This document shows positions 8,734-18,399 of a stretch of 64,000 nt of DNA, in pieces; within the stretch, counting starts at the first letter, position 1; every line of letters starts with the position of its first letter. Source of the stretch: Gillisella vitis (lineage in GTDB: Bacteria > Pseudomonadota > Alphaproteobacteria > Rhizobiales > Rhizobiaceae); contig NZ_CP056047.1 of assembly GCF_021559775.1 (NCBI RefSeq), positions 1,302,001-1,366,000 on the forward strand, in the 5' to 3' direction. The notes beneath the pieces are model-generated. The model was not told the origin of the DNA, did no database searches, and worked only from the letters and a program-made list of their open reading frames with translations. The position numbers were made by a program, and so were the translations under genes.

Positions 8734-9875
8734 GCAATGAACCGAAACCCGGCGATAGCAATATACTGGCGATGGCTGTGCTCAACGCCATCCAGAACCC
8801 GGTGGTCATGGTCAATGGCGAGGGACATATCGTTTTTGCCAATTGGGAGGCAGAGGCGTTTTTCGGCGCCAGTGCCAGCCACCTCGCCCGCCACAAGATT
8901 TCCACCTTCATTCCGTTCGGCAGTCCGCTGCTGGAACTGATCGATCAGGTGCGGGAGCGGCGGGCACCCGTCAATGAATACCGTGTCGATCTCAGTTCTC
9001 CCCGGCTTGGCCAGGACAAGCTGGTCGATCTCTACGTCGCACCGGTCACTGTCGAGCCGGGCGCTGTCGTCGTGGTGTTTCAGGAACGCTCGATGGCCGA
9101 CAAGATCGACCGTCAGCTCACCCACCGCGCTGCCGCGCGCTCCGTCACCGGCCTTGCCTCGATGCTTGCCCATGAAATCAAGAACCCGCTGTCCGGCATT
9201 CGTGGTGCGGCGCAATTGCTGGAAAGCTCCGTGCCTCCAGAGGATCGCAGCCTGACCCGGCTGATCTGCGACGAGACCGATCGGATTGTCTCGCTGGTCG
9301 ACCGTATGGAGATCTTTTCCGACGAGCGGCCCGTGGATCGCACCTCGATCAATATCCATTCGGTGCTGGACCATGTGAAGGCGATTGCTCAGGCAGGCTT
9401 TGCCCGGCATCTGAAGATCACCGAGAGCTACGACCCCTCGCTGCCGCCGGTGTTTGCCAACCGGGATCAATTGGTGCAGGTGTTTTTGAACCTGATCAAG
9501 AATGCCGCCGAGGCGGTGGGCGATCGGGCCGACGGCGAAATCCAGCTGACCACGGCCTATCGCCCCGGCATAAGATTGTCGGTTGCCGGATCACGGGAAA
9601 AGATCTCGCTGCCGCTGGAATTCTGCGTTGCCGATAATGGTCCGGGCGTGCCTTCCGACCTTCTGCCGCATCTGTTTGATCCGTTCATTACCACCAAGAC
9701 CAACGGATCTGGCCTGGGCCTTGCCCTGGTTGCCAAGATCATCGGCGGCCACGGCGGTATTGTTGAATGTGACAGTCAGGGCAACCGGACACTATTCCGC
9801 GTGTTGATGCCGGTTTCCAAGGAAACGGTTGATGACGACGCTCCCTTTGCGAAATCCGTGGGAAGATCAAGATGA
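8730..9875 (+). CDS. ntrB: nitrogen regulation histidine kinase NtrB
   Basis: A 381-residue cytosolic sensor kinase that phosphorylates or dephosphorylates NtrC according to the PII protein state. An N-terminal PAS domain (about 12-120) precedes a HisKA domain with phospho-acceptor H148 in [11 protein letters not shown], then the HATPase with NLIKNAAEA (N box), DNGPGVP (G1) and GSGLGLALV (G2). No membrane segments. It is coupled by 4-bp overlaps to dusB upstream and ntrC downstream, giving a dusB-ntrB-ntrC operon. Confidence 0.96.
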   Translation: MSNEPKPGDSNILAMAVLNAIQNPVVMVNGEGHIVFANWEAEAFFGASASHLARHKISTFIPFGSPLLELIDQVRERRAPVNEYRVDLSSPRLGQDKLVDLYVAPVTVEPGAVVVVFQERSMADKIDRQLTHRAAARSVTGLASMLAHEIKNPLSGIRGAAQLLESSVPPEDRSLTRLICDETDRIVSLVDRMEIFSDERPVDRTSINIHSVLDHVKAIAQAGFARHLKITESYDPSLPPVFANRDQLVQVFLNLIKNAAEAVGDRADGEIQLTTAYRPGIRLSVAGSREKISLPLEFCVADNGPGVPSDLLPHLFDPFITTKTNGSGLGLALVAKIIGGHGGIVECDSQGNRTLFRVLMPVSKETVDDDAPFAKSVGRSR

Positions 9876-11323
9876 CAGCCACTATCCTTGTTGCCGATGA
9901 CGATGCTGCGATCCGCACCGTTTTGAACCAGGCGCTGAGCCGTGCTGGTTACGATGTGCGCATCACGTCGAATGCCGCAACCCTGTGGCGCTGGATTTCA
10001 GCCGGTGAGGGCGATCTTGTCGTCACCGACGTGGTCATGCCGGACGAAAACGCCTTCGATCTCCTGCCACGCATCAAGAAGGCCCGGCCCGACCTACCGG
10101 TTTTGGTGATGAGCGCCCAGAACACCTTCATGACCGCCATCCGCGCTTCGGAAAAGGGCGCCTATGACTACCTGCCCAAGCCCTTCGATCTGACCGAACT
10201 GATCGCCATTATCGGCCGGGCGCTGGCCGAGCCAAAGAAAAAGCCGGCGCGGCTGGGCGATGACATGCAGGACGGCATGCCGCTGGTTGGCCGTTCCGCC
10301 GCCATGCAGGAAATCTACCGGGTTCTGGCCCGGCTGATGCAGACCGATCTGACGCTGATGATCACTGGCGAATCCGGCACGGGCAAGGAATTGGTCGCCA
10401 AGGCGCTGCATGATTACGGCAAGCGCCGTAACGGTCCCTTCGTGGCGATCAATATGGCGGCTATTCCGCGTGACCTGATCGAATCAGAGCTGTTTGGCCA
10501 CGAAAAGGGTGCGTTTACCGGGGCGCAGAACCGCTCAACCGGACGCTTCGAGCAGGCCGAGGGCGGCACTTTGTTTCTGGACGAGATTGGCGATATGCCG
10601 ATGGATGCCCAGACCAGGCTCCTGCGTGTTCTACAGCAGGGCGAATATACCACGGTCGGCGGGCGTACGCCGATCCGCACCGATGTGCGTATCGTTGCCG
10701 CCACCAACAAGGACCTGAAACAGTCGATCAATCAGGGCCTGTTTCGCGAAGACCTTTATTACCGGCTGAACGTCGTGCCGCTGCGGCTGCCGCCCTTGCG
10801 CGACCGGGCGGAGGATATTGCCGATCTGGTGCGCCATTTCATCCAGCAGGGTGAGAAGGAAGGTCTGGATGCCAAGCGATTCGAGCAGGAAGCGCTCGAA
10901 GTGATGAAATCCTATGCCTGGCCGGGCAATGTTCGTGAGTTGGAGAACCTGGTGCGCCGGTTGATGGCGCTTTATCCACAGGATGTTATCACCCGCGAAA
11001 TCATCGAGCAGGAACTGCGCTCCGACATTACCGACAGCCCGCTGACCAAGGGTGGTTCGGGTGGTGGCCATATGACCATTGCCCAGGCGGTCGAGGAAAA
11101 TATGCGCAGCTACTTTGCGTCCTTCGGCGATAACCTGCCGCCGCCCGGCCTTTACGACCGGGTTTTGACCGAAATGGAATATCCTCTCATTCTCGCAGCC
11201 CTGACGGCAACCCGTGGAAACCAGATCAAGGCCGCCGATCTTTTGGGTTTGAACCGAAATACGCTGCGCAAGAAAATCCGCGAATTGGGTGTTTCGGTTT
11301 ACCGCAGCTCGCGTAGCGCTTGA
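9872..11323 (+). CDS. ntrC: nitrogen regulation response regulator NtrC
   Basis: A 483-residue sigma54-dependent activator. The receiver domain has acidic D9-D11 and phosphorylation site D53. The AAA+ domain has Walker A GESGTGKE, the sigma54-contact loop GAFTGA (in [12 protein letters not shown]), and Walker [13 protein letters not shown] Fis-type helix-turn-helix is at the C-terminus ([19 protein letters not shown]). It is the partner of NtrB and controls nitrogen assimilation genes. The gene overlaps ntrB by 4 bp. Confidence 0.97.
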   Translation: MTATILVADDDAAIRTVLNQALSRAGYDVRITSNAATLWRWISAGEGDLVVTDVVMPDENAFDLLPRIKKARPDLPVLVMSAQNTFMTAIRASEKGAYDYLPKPFDLTELIAIIGRALAEPKKKPARLGDDMQDGMPLVGRSAAMQEIYRVLARLMQTDLTLMITGESGTGKELVAKALHDYGKRRNGPFVAINMAAIPRDLIESELFGHEKGAFTGAQNRSTGRFEQAEGGTLFLDEIGDMPMDAQTRLLRVLQQGEYTTVGGRTPIRTDVRIVAATNKDLKQSINQGLFREDLYYRLNVVPLRLPPLRDRAEDIADLVRHFIQQGEKEGLDAKRFEQEALEVMKSYAWPGNVRELENLVRRLMALYPQDVITREIIEQELRSDITDSPLTKGGSGGGHMTIAQAVEENMRSYFASFGDNLPPPGLYDRVLTEMEYPLILAALTATRGNQIKAADLLGLNRNTLRKKIRELGVSVYRSSRSA

Positions 11324-11359
11324 CATTCACCTGATAGGCGTTGCAATTTCGCCACAATG

Positions 11360-11401
11360 CGTTGCTCAATAGCAACGGTGGAGAGCTTTAACGGTAAAGC
11401 T
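11360..11401. promoter_or_regulatory. two small inverted repeats between ntrC and ntrY
   Basis: CGTTGC-6-GCAACG (11360-11377) is followed by AGCTTTA-4-TAAAGCT (11384-11401). Both are perfect. The 207-bp ntrC-ntrY gap otherwise holds nothing I recognise. There is no T-run, so these may be operator sites for ntrYX or weak transcript ends of ntrC. Confidence 0.3.
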
Positions 11402-11530
11402 TCGTTTCGTGTTCCTGCGCCTTCGGTCGTGGGACGCGGTTCTGTTTGCATCCTGTATCGACAAGAGGCAGCAGGGACCTAGTTTGCCGATAACGGCCTC
11501 TCATCTTTCCGTTTGCGGAGACGAGACTGG

Positions 11531-13810
11531 ATGAAAACGCGGCGGCCTGCGGGGCAGACCGAAGAGGAAGCGGCGCTAACGCTGCTACAGGAACGCAAGT
11601 CCTCCTTTGCCTTGCCGGGCCTTATTCTGGCCGGGGGCGCGCTGGCCTGTGCCATGTTCACCCTGCCGGTCCTGCTTGGCCTCACTCCAATTGCGCCGAC
11701 ATCGAATGTGCTGATCGGCTCGGTGGTCATCAATACGCTTTTCGTGCTTGGCCTGCTGTTTCTGATCGGTCGGGAAGTCAGCCGTCTCGTCAAGGCGCGG
11801 CGCCGGGGGCGGGCGGCGGCCAGGCTGCATGTGCGCATCGTCGTGTTGTTTTCGATTGTGGCGATTACACCGGCGATCCTGGTGGCAATTTTCGCCAGTA
11901 TTACTCTCAATGTCGGGCTGGATCGATGGTTTTCGATTCGTACTCAAGGCATCATCAATTCATCGATGAATGTGGCTCAGGCCTATATGCTGGAAAATGC
12001 CAGCTATTTGCAGGGCCAGACGATTTCCATGGCGACGGATCTGGAGCGAAACCGCCCGTTGTTCTTCCTCGACCGCACCGGTTTTATCGAGTTGATGACC
12101 CGTCAGGCCAAGGGACGCGGGTTGCTGGGTGCCTTTCTGGTTCGCAAGGACGGCACGCCCATCCTTCAGGCGGATATTTCGACTGAAAAGCCGCTGCCTG
12201 CCATTCCGCAGGATGCGTTGGACAAGGCCGCTGCTGGCCAGCCGACGCTGATCCCGCCGGGTGTCACCAATCTGGTCGGCGGGATCATCAAGATGGATTC
12301 GCTGAGCGGCGCCTATCTCTACACGATCCGTGCCGTTGATCCGAAGGTCATGCGGGCCATGCGTGAGATGGAGGACAATACCGCCGAATACAAATCGATG
12401 GAGGCGGGACGCACCACGCTGCAAATCGCCTTTGCCGTTCTCTATCTCGGCTTTGCGCTGATCGTGCTGCTGGCTGCCATCTGGACGGCGATTGCCGTTG
12501 CCGACCGCATCGTTCGGCCGATCCGGCTGTTGATCGGCGCTGCCGACAATGTCGCGTCAGGCAATATGAACGTCGTGGTACCGGTCAGGGTGGCCGATGG
12601 CGATGTCGGAAGCCTGTCGCGCACCTTCAACAAGATGATTTCCCAGATCCGCACCCAGCGTGATGAGATTCTGGAGGCCAAGGACGAGGTCGATGACCGC
12701 CGCCGCTTCATTGAAGCGGTGCTGTCGGGCGTGACGGCGGCGGTGATCGGTGTTGAGGACGATGGCCGGATCACCATCGTCAATCCTTCGGCGGAACTGT
12801 TTCTGGCGCGCGGCGCCGAGCAATTGCTGGGCGAGAAGCTGGAAACGGTTGCCCCGGAGATCAACACGGTATTTGCCGAAGCCGGGCTTCGCCATCGCGG
12901 TGATTTCCGCAAGCAGATCAATCTGGTGCGCAGCGGCAAGGAGCGGACTTTGTCGGTGCAGGTGACGCGCGAGGAAACCCGCAACGCCACCGAATCCTAT
13001 GTGATCACGCTGGATGACATTACAGACTTGGTGATTGCCCAGCGCTCCACCGCCTGGGCCGATGTGGCGCGACGGATCGCCCATGAGATCAAGAATCCGC
13101 TAACCCCAATTCAGCTCTCGGCAGAGCGATTGAAGCGCCGCTTCGGCAAGCAGATCGCCAGCGAGGACCGCCAGGTCTTTGACCAATGTACCGATACGAT
13201 CGTCCGTCAGGTCGAGGATATCGGCCGGATGGTGGATGAGTTCTCGTCCTTTGCCCGGATGCCGAAGCCGACCAAGCAGCCGGCCGATCTGCGCGACGTC
13301 TTGAAGGACGCAATCTTCCTGCGGGAAATGGGCCATAGCGATTGTGAATTCATCCGCGACGTTGGCGAGTTTCCGCTTGAAGGTTCGTTCGATGCCCGCA
13401 TGCTGGCCCAGGCCTTCGGCAATCTGATCAAGAATGCGGTGGAAGCAATTGAAGCGGTACCCGCCGATGCTGAGAAACTGCCGGGCCGGGTGTGGATCAG
13501 GGCGGCAACGGACGAAGGGCGTGACGGTTTCGTGGTGGATATCATCGATAACGGCAAGGGACTTCCGGTCGATAATCGCCACCGCATTCTGGAGCCCTAT
13601 ATGACGATGCGGGAGAAGGGCACGGGCCTCGGTCTCGCCATCGTCAAGAAAATCATTGAAGAGCATGGTGGTCAGCTTGAATTGCATGATGCACCGGCTG
13701 AGTTCGACGGCGGGCGTGGCGCGATGATCCGCGTTGTGCTGCCGCGACAAGCCGGGGCAGCCTCTGCCGCCACTGAAGAACATGATAAGGAAGCAGCTTA
13801 TGGCCTCTGA
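11531..13810 (+). CDS. ntrY: nitrogen regulation transmembrane sensor kinase NtrY
   Basis: A 759-residue membrane histidine kinase. About four N-terminal helices (within residues 25-115 and near 300-325) flank a periplasmic sensor region. They are followed by HAMP (around RIVRPIRLLIGAADNVASG), PAS (AVIGVEDDGRITIVNPSAE), HisKA with H518 in [19 protein letters not shown], and HATPase with NLIKNAVEA, DNGKGLP and GTGLGLAIV. Its partner is NtrX, overlapping by 11 bp. The family links nitrogen, redox and envelope signals. ATG 11531 was chosen over an in-frame TTG at 11513 because GGAG lies ten bases before it. Confidence 0.95.
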   Translation: MKTRRPAGQTEEEAALTLLQERKSSFALPGLILAGGALACAMFTLPVLLGLTPIAPTSNVLIGSVVINTLFVLGLLFLIGREVSRLVKARRRGRAAARLHVRIVVLFSIVAITPAILVAIFASITLNVGLDRWFSIRTQGIINSSMNVAQAYMLENASYLQGQTISMATDLERNRPLFFLDRTGFIELMTRQAKGRGLLGAFLVRKDGTPILQADISTEKPLPAIPQDALDKAAAGQPTLIPPGVTNLVGGIIKMDSLSGAYLYTIRAVDPKVMRAMREMEDNTAEYKSMEAGRTTLQIAFAVLYLGFALIVLLAAIWTAIAVADRIVRPIRLLIGAADNVASGNMNVVVPVRVADGDVGSLSRTFNKMISQIRTQRDEILEAKDEVDDRRRFIEAVLSGVTAAVIGVEDDGRITIVNPSAELFLARGAEQLLGEKLETVAPEINTVFAEAGLRHRGDFRKQINLVRSGKERTLSVQVTREETRNATESYVITLDDITDLVIAQRSTAWADVARRIAHEIKNPLTPIQLSAERLKRRFGKQIASEDRQVFDQCTDTIVRQVEDIGRMVDEFSSFARMPKPTKQPADLRDVLKDAIFLREMGHSDCEFIRDVGEFPLEGSFDARMLAQAFGNLIKNAVEAIEAVPADAEKLPGRVWIRAATDEGRDGFVVDIIDNGKGLPVDNRHRILEPYMTMREKGTGLGLAIVKKIIEEHGGQLELHDAPAEFDGGRGAMIRVVLPRQAGAASAATEEHDKEAAYGL

Positions 13811-15164
13811 CATCCTGGTGGTTGACGACGAGGAAGACATCCGCGACATCGTCTCCGGTATCTTGAGCGACGAAGGACATGAAACCCGCACGGCGCACGA
13901 TGCCGACAGCGCTCTCGCGGCAATTTCCGACCGGGCGCCCCGGCTGATCTTTCTCGATATCTGGATGCATGGCAGTCGGTTGGACGGGCTGGCCTTGCTG
14001 GATGAAATCAAGGCCCGGCATCCCGACCTGCCGGTGGTGATGATTTCCGGTCATGGCAATGTCGAGACGGCGGTTTCGGCCATCAAGCGCGGCGCTTTCG
14101 ACTTCATCGAAAAGCCGTTCAAGGCCGACCGTTTGATCCTGATTGCCGAGCGGGCGCTGGAAAATTCTAAGCTGAAACGTGAAGTGACCGAATTGAAACG
14201 ACGCACCGGCGATGCCAATGAATTGATCGGCAGTTCGGTAGCAGTCTCGCAACTGCGCCAAACCATCGAGAAGGTCGCACCGACCAATAGCCGGATCATG
14301 ATCGTCGGCCCGTCCGGTAGCGGTAAGGAGTTGGTGGCGCGGATGATCCACAAGCGCTCGGCCCGCGCCGCCGGGCCGTTCGTGACGCTGAATGCCGCAG
14401 CCATCACCCCTGACCGCATGGAAGTGGCGCTGTTCGGCACCGAAGGCGGTCCCGGCCAGTCGCGCCGCATCGGTGCGTTGGAAGAGGCGCATCGCGGAAT
14501 TCTCTATCTGGATGAAGTCGGCGAAATGCCGCGCGAGACCCAGAACAAGATCCTGCGGGTGCTGGTTGACCAGCAATTCGAGCGCGTCGGTGGCAACAAG
14601 CGGGTCAAGGTTGATGTGCGGATCATTTCCTCCAGCGCTTATAATCTCGAAAGCCTGATTGCCGAAGGCCGGTTCCGTGAGGATCTGTTTCACCGTCTGG
14701 CAGTGGTGCCTGTGCGGGTTCCGCCGCTGGCTGAACGGCGTGAGGATATTCCCTTCCTCGTCGATATGCTGATGCGCCATATCGCCGAACAGGCGGGCAT
14801 TCGCCAGCGCAAGATCGGCGAGGACGCGATGGCAGTGTTGCAGGCCCATGACTGGCCGGGCAATATCCGGCAATTGCGCAACAACATCGAGCGGCTGTTG
14901 ATCCTGACCCAGAACGATGGGGCAGATGTACCGATCAGCGCTGAAATGCTGCCGACGGATCTTGGTGAGATGCTGCCAAAAGTCTCCGGTCGCAGCGATT
15001 ACCAGATTATGACTTTGCCGCTGCGCGAAGCCCGCGAAATGTTCGAGCGCGATTATCTGATCGCCCAGATCAACCGCTTTGGCGGCAATATTTCCCGGAC
15101 GGCGGAATTTGTCGGCATGGAGCGATCGGCGCTACATCGGAAGTTGAAGTCCCTGGGCGTTTGA
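13800..15164 (+). CDS. ntrX: nitrogen regulation response regulator NtrX
   Basis: A 454-residue NtrC-family response regulator paired with NtrY. The receiver has D53 (FLDIWM). The AAA+ domain has Walker A GPSGSGKE and Walker B ILYLDEVGE. The sigma54-contact loop GAFTGA expected after ALFG is missing, replaced by TEGGPGQSRRIG, as has been noted for NtrX proteins of alphaproteobacteria; so it may not activate sigma54 in the classical way. A C-terminal Fis-like helix-turn-helix is present (ISRTAEFVGMERSALHRKL). The ATG lies within the last bases of ntrY. Confidence 0.95.
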   Translation: MASDILVVDDEEDIRDIVSGILSDEGHETRTAHDADSALAAISDRAPRLIFLDIWMHGSRLDGLALLDEIKARHPDLPVVMISGHGNVETAVSAIKRGAFDFIEKPFKADRLILIAERALENSKLKREVTELKRRTGDANELIGSSVAVSQLRQTIEKVAPTNSRIMIVGPSGSGKELVARMIHKRSARAAGPFVTLNAAAITPDRMEVALFGTEGGPGQSRRIGALEEAHRGILYLDEVGEMPRETQNKILRVLVDQQFERVGGNKRVKVDVRIISSSAYNLESLIAEGRFREDLFHRLAVVPVRVPPLAERREDIPFLVDMLMRHIAEQAGIRQRKIGEDAMAVLQAHDWPGNIRQLRNNIERLLILTQNDGADVPISAEMLPTDLGEMLPKVSGRSDYQIMTLPLREAREMFERDYLIAQINRFGGNISRTAEFVGMERSALHRKLKSLGV

Positions 15165-15204
15165 GCTGGCCTGGGCATTGGCTGGAAAGGGAAACCATTG
15201 CAAT

Positions 15205-15233
15205 TTGACAATGAATTTGCTTGGGGTTTTCTC
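15205..15233 (+). promoter_or_regulatory. possible hfq promoter
   Basis: TTGACA at 15205-15210 matches the -35 consensus, and a weak -10-like TTTCTC follows after 17 bases. It sits about 125 bp before the hfq start in the 193-bp gap after ntrX. The -10 match is poor, so this is a low-confidence call. Confidence 0.25.
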
Positions 15234-15357
15234 GATTGCGGAACGACTTCCGATTTGATACCAAACATGACTGATGGGCATTTGGGGAAGCCTGTCCAAA
15301 AAAATTAGAAAATTGCAACCGGCACCCCCGACCGGCAAGATAGAAAGAAGCGGCGCC

Positions 15358-15600
15358 ATGGCGGAACGTTCTCAGAATTTGCAGGACCTATTTCTCAATA
15401 CGGTTCGCAAGCAGAAGATTTCCCTCACTATTTTCCTGATCAACGGCGTGAAGCTGACCGGCGTCGTCACCTCGTTCGATAATTTCTGCGTGCTGTTGCG
15501 TCGCGATGGGCATTCCCAGCTCGTCTACAAGCACGCCATTTCGACCATCATGCCGGGCCAGCCCATGCAGATGTTCGAAAGCGAAGAAGCCGCATCATAA
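15358..15600 (+). CDS. hfq: RNA chaperone Hfq
   Basis: An 80-residue Sm-like protein that forms hexamers and pairs small RNAs with mRNAs. The Sm1 motif ([20 protein letters not shown]), the loop [19 protein letters not shown] and the Sm2 motif YKHAIST are complete. The very short C-terminal tail is typical of alphaproteobacterial Hfq (NrfA). AAAGAAG precedes the ATG; an in-frame ATG at 15274 lies in the leader and would add atypical residues. hflX follows, giving the common hfq-hflX pair. Confidence 0.97.
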
Positions 15601-15643
15601 ATTCGACAAGACTTCCTGCCGGAACAGAATGGGTTGATTTCCG

Positions 15644-17092
15644 TTGGACAGGCGGAACAATCCATTTTTGGCGTTTAACAACAGGACAACGGCTATAGCC
15701 AATCGAGACACCACATCCGATAGCATTATTCCCGAACAGGAAATGCACCGCGACGACATGCGCGCCGTGGTTCTTGTTCCGGTGTTGAAGCAGGCCCGAT
15801 CCACTGAAAAGGCCTCGGCTGAGCATGGTCCGACCACGACCCGCAGCCACGAGAGCCGATTGGAAGAGGCCATGGGCCTTGCCCGCGCCATCGATCTGAC
15901 AATCGTGCAAGGCCTGATCGTTGCCGTCAATCAGCCGCGTCCGGCGACCCTGATCGGCAGCGGCAAGATCGAGGAAATCAAGGCGCTGCTCGATAACCAT
16001 GATGCTGGTCTGGTCATTGTCGACCATCCATTGACGCCGGTGCAGCAGCGCAATCTGGAAAAGCAATGGAACGCCAAGGTCATCGACCGCACGGGTCTGA
16101 TCCTGGAAATCTTCGGTCGCCGCGCCTCCACCAAGGAAGGCACATTGCAGGTCGATCTCGCCCATCTGAATTACCAGAAGGGCCGCCTGGTGCGCAGCTG
16201 GACCCACTTGGAGCGTCAGCGCGGTGGTGCGGGTTTCATGGGCGGTCCCGGCGAAACCCAGATCGAGGCCGACCGGCGGATGTTGCAGGATCGCATCGTG
16301 CGGCTGGAACGCGAACTGGAACAGGTGGTGCGCACCCGCCAATTGCACCGCGCCAAACGCCGCAAGGTGCCGCATCCGATCGTTGCCCTTGTCGGCTATA
16401 CCAATGCCGGAAAATCGACACTGTTTAATCGGATCACCGGGGCAGGTGTACTGGCCGAGGATATGCTGTTTGCCACGCTGGACCCAACGCTGCGCCGCAT
16501 GAAATTGCCACAGGGCCGCACCGTCATTCTCTCGGATACGGTTGGCTTCATCTCGGACCTGCCGACCCATCTGGTCGCAGCCTTTCGCGCTACGCTTGAA
16601 GAAGTGCTGGAAGCGGACCTGATCCTGCATGTGCGTGACATGGCCGACCCGGATAACGGCGCGCAGGCGGGTGATGTTATGCGGATTCTCTCCGACCTTG
16701 GCATTAATGAAAAAGAGCGTGACGAACGCATTATCGAGGTCTGGAATAAGATCGACCGGCTGGAGCCGGAAGCGCATCAGGCGATTGCTGAAAAGGCCGC
16801 TGGCCGGCAAAACGTGATGGCTGTTTCGGCAGTTACGGGTGAGGGGGTTGACGCCCTGATGGCCGAGATCGCTCAACGGCTTTCCTGTGTGGTGACGGAA
16901 ACCACGGTGATTTTGCCGCCAGATAAGCTCTCCCTGATCTCCTGGGTCTATGAGAACACCATGGTGGACAGCCGGGAGGACCGAGATGATGGCTCGGTTT
17001 CGCTCGATTTACGCCTGTCAGAGCAGCAAGCCAGCGCGTTGGAGCGCAAGCTTGGCCTGATCCAGCCGGTTCGCAGCGAGGATTGGGACTGA
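15644..17092 (+). CDS. hflX: ribosome-associated GTPase HflX
   Basis: A GTPase that binds the large ribosomal subunit and rescues or dissociates stalled ribosomes. The N-terminal HflX domain (around GSGKIEEIKALL and VIVDHPLTPVQQRNLEK) is followed by a coiled linker containing RGGAGFMGGPGETQ. The G domain has GYTNAGKST (G1), DTVGFISDLP (G3) and NKID (G4). The start is uncertain: TTG 15644 gives 482 residues and ATG 15743 gives 449; the conserved region starts at MRAVVLVPVL just after the latter, which has AGGA close upstream. The longest form is reported. Confidence 0.93.
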   Translation: MDRRNNPFLAFNNRTTAIANRDTTSDSIIPEQEMHRDDMRAVVLVPVLKQARSTEKASAEHGPTTTRSHESRLEEAMGLARAIDLTIVQGLIVAVNQPRPATLIGSGKIEEIKALLDNHDAGLVIVDHPLTPVQQRNLEKQWNAKVIDRTGLILEIFGRRASTKEGTLQVDLAHLNYQKGRLVRSWTHLERQRGGAGFMGGPGETQIEADRRMLQDRIVRLERELEQVVRTRQLHRAKRRKVPHPIVALVGYTNAGKSTLFNRITGAGVLAEDMLFATLDPTLRRMKLPQGRTVILSDTVGFISDLPTHLVAAFRATLEEVLEADLILHVRDMADPDNGAQAGDVMRILSDLGINEKERDERIIEVWNKIDRLEPEAHQAIAEKAAGRQNVMAVSAVTGEGVDALMAEIAQRLSCVVTETTVILPPDKLSLISWVYENTMVDSREDRDDGSVSLDLRLSEQQASALERKLGLIQPVRSEDWD

Positions 17093-17117
17093 TGAATAGC
17101 CCGGATGATCGGCGGAC

Positions 17118-18188
17118 CTATTCTCCAATCAGATTTTTCAGATCAGCGTCCCCCGCATAGCGTTCAAAGATCGACATGGCGCGGTCGCGGATTAGCGCCG
17201 GTATGATCTTTGCCCGATATGCCAGACTTTTGTCAGCGATAATTGTGTTGGCAGCTTTCTCATCGGTCAGTGCCTGGGCAATGGCCGTCGCGTCAGCCTG
17301 ATGACCACCAATGAAATCGGCAATTTTCTCGGCCAGAGGTAAGGGATCTCCGAGAATATCCTTTTCATAGGAAATCCAGAGCGGCTTCACCTGTCCACTC
17401 GCCTCGCATTTCTGCCAGCTGGCGACGAATTGCGCGTACCAGACGGCTTGCGCGTCCACCAGCAGATCCAGACGTTTTTCCAAGGGTAGATCCTGATAGC
17501 AGGCGGGCAGTCCATCATCGAAAAAGCCTTCACCCATGCTGTTCTGCAAGCCTCTTGCTTGCATCAGCGCGTCATCCGTGCAGATCAGGGAAACGAAAAA
17601 ATTGCGGGTGATAACGATGGGCCTGATGCCATAGAGCGCCATTTGTTGGGCAACATAGGGTGTGCAAAGCACCGGATGCTCTGCCACATATCCGACACCG
17701 TCCAGCCCGTTGCGCTGCAAGGCCAGTTCGTCCAGCTCTTTTGAGCTGAGATTGGCTCCAAACAGGGAGGCGGAATAATCCGAATAGGCCATGGTCACCA
17801 GATTGGCTGAGCGCAACCCAAGCGGCCTGCGAAGAGCATGTCCGACAATGTCTGCCGATCCCGGCGTGCCAGCCACTAGCAGGTTGAGATTTTTCGCCCT
17901 GTTAGCGGTCAATCGCGCCTGAAGGACAGTCTCGGCAAACCGACCAAGGCAGAGTTTGAGGTTTTCTGCTGCATCGTTGTCGATATCGGGCAAGAAGAAC
18001 GGGTGAACGTGCGACAACGCGACCGTTGCCTCCTGGAGGTCCTGCGGCGCCAGTTGAGCAAGGAACTCCGTTCCCATCCAACATGCCGTCTGCGCATCCG
18101 GGATACAGGAGAGAATTTGCATGAAATGGGCAATGTCTTCGGGCTGCGGTGACTGTCCGGGCGGCCTGGTCTTGACATGTACGTTCAT
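17118..18188 (-). CDS. sulfotransferase-like protein
   Basis: A 356-residue soluble protein. LNLLVAGTPGSADIVGHAL (about 104-122) resembles the 5'-phosphosulfate-binding loop of sulfotransferases, PIVITRNFFVSLICTDDAL resembles the 3'-phosphate-binding motif, and LWISYEKDILGDPLPLAEKIADFIG fits the conserved C-terminal segment. It would transfer sulfate from PAPS, but the acceptor is unknown. The strict motifs are only partly kept, so activity is not assured. ATG 18188 has GGAG eight bases upstream. No carbohydrate-biosynthesis genes are nearby, so it is an orphan between hflX and mazG. Confidence 0.6.
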   Translation of the reverse strand: MNVHVKTRPPGQSPQPEDIAHFMQILSCIPDAQTACWMGTEFLAQLAPQDLQEATVALSHVHPFFLPDIDNDAAENLKLCLGRFAETVLQARLTANRAKNLNLLVAGTPGSADIVGHALRRPLGLRSANLVTMAYSDYSASLFGANLSSKELDELALQRNGLDGVGYVAEHPVLCTPYVAQQMALYGIRPIVITRNFFVSLICTDDALMQARGLQNSMGEGFFDDGLPACYQDLPLEKRLDLLVDAQAVWYAQFVASWQKCEASGQVKPLWISYEKDILGDPLPLAEKIADFIGGHQADATAIAQALTDEKAANTIIADKSLAYRAKIIPALIRDRAMSIFERYAGDADLKNLIGE

Positions 18189-18302
18189 GATGCGAGCTCC
18201 ACAAGCGACTGGCCAGCTCAAGGGCAAGCGTGGTCGATATAATATTTATTGAAAATAATTATAAATGATAACTTGTGCGAGAATGGAGTTCTGCGACCAT
18301 GT

Positions 18303-18336
18303 GCGCAATCGCATCCACCGATACGATTGCGCTTTT
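18303..18336. repeat. 9-bp inverted repeat upstream of the sulfotransferase-like gene
   Basis: GCGCAATCG (18303-18311) and CGATTGCGC (18324-18332) form a perfect nine-pair stem with a 12-base loop, followed by TTTT on the plus strand. No plus-strand gene precedes it, so a plus-strand terminator makes little sense. It sits about 115 bp before the sulfotransferase start in an AT-rich stretch and may be an operator or part of a structured leader. Confidence 0.4.
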
Positions 18337-18366
18337 AAGGAAATCCAGTGAGTGTTTTAAAGTCAA

Positions 18367-18390
18367 AATCGTGGCGTGTGGTCCACGATT
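18367..18390 (-). terminator. probable mazG terminator
   Basis: On the minus strand, directly after the mazG stop, AATCGTGG and CCACGATT form an eight-pair stem with an eight-base loop, followed by TTGACTTT. The T-rich tail is imperfect, but place and orientation fit transcription termination of the deaminase-mazG unit. Confidence 0.5.
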
Positions 18391-18399
18391 GGATTTTGG

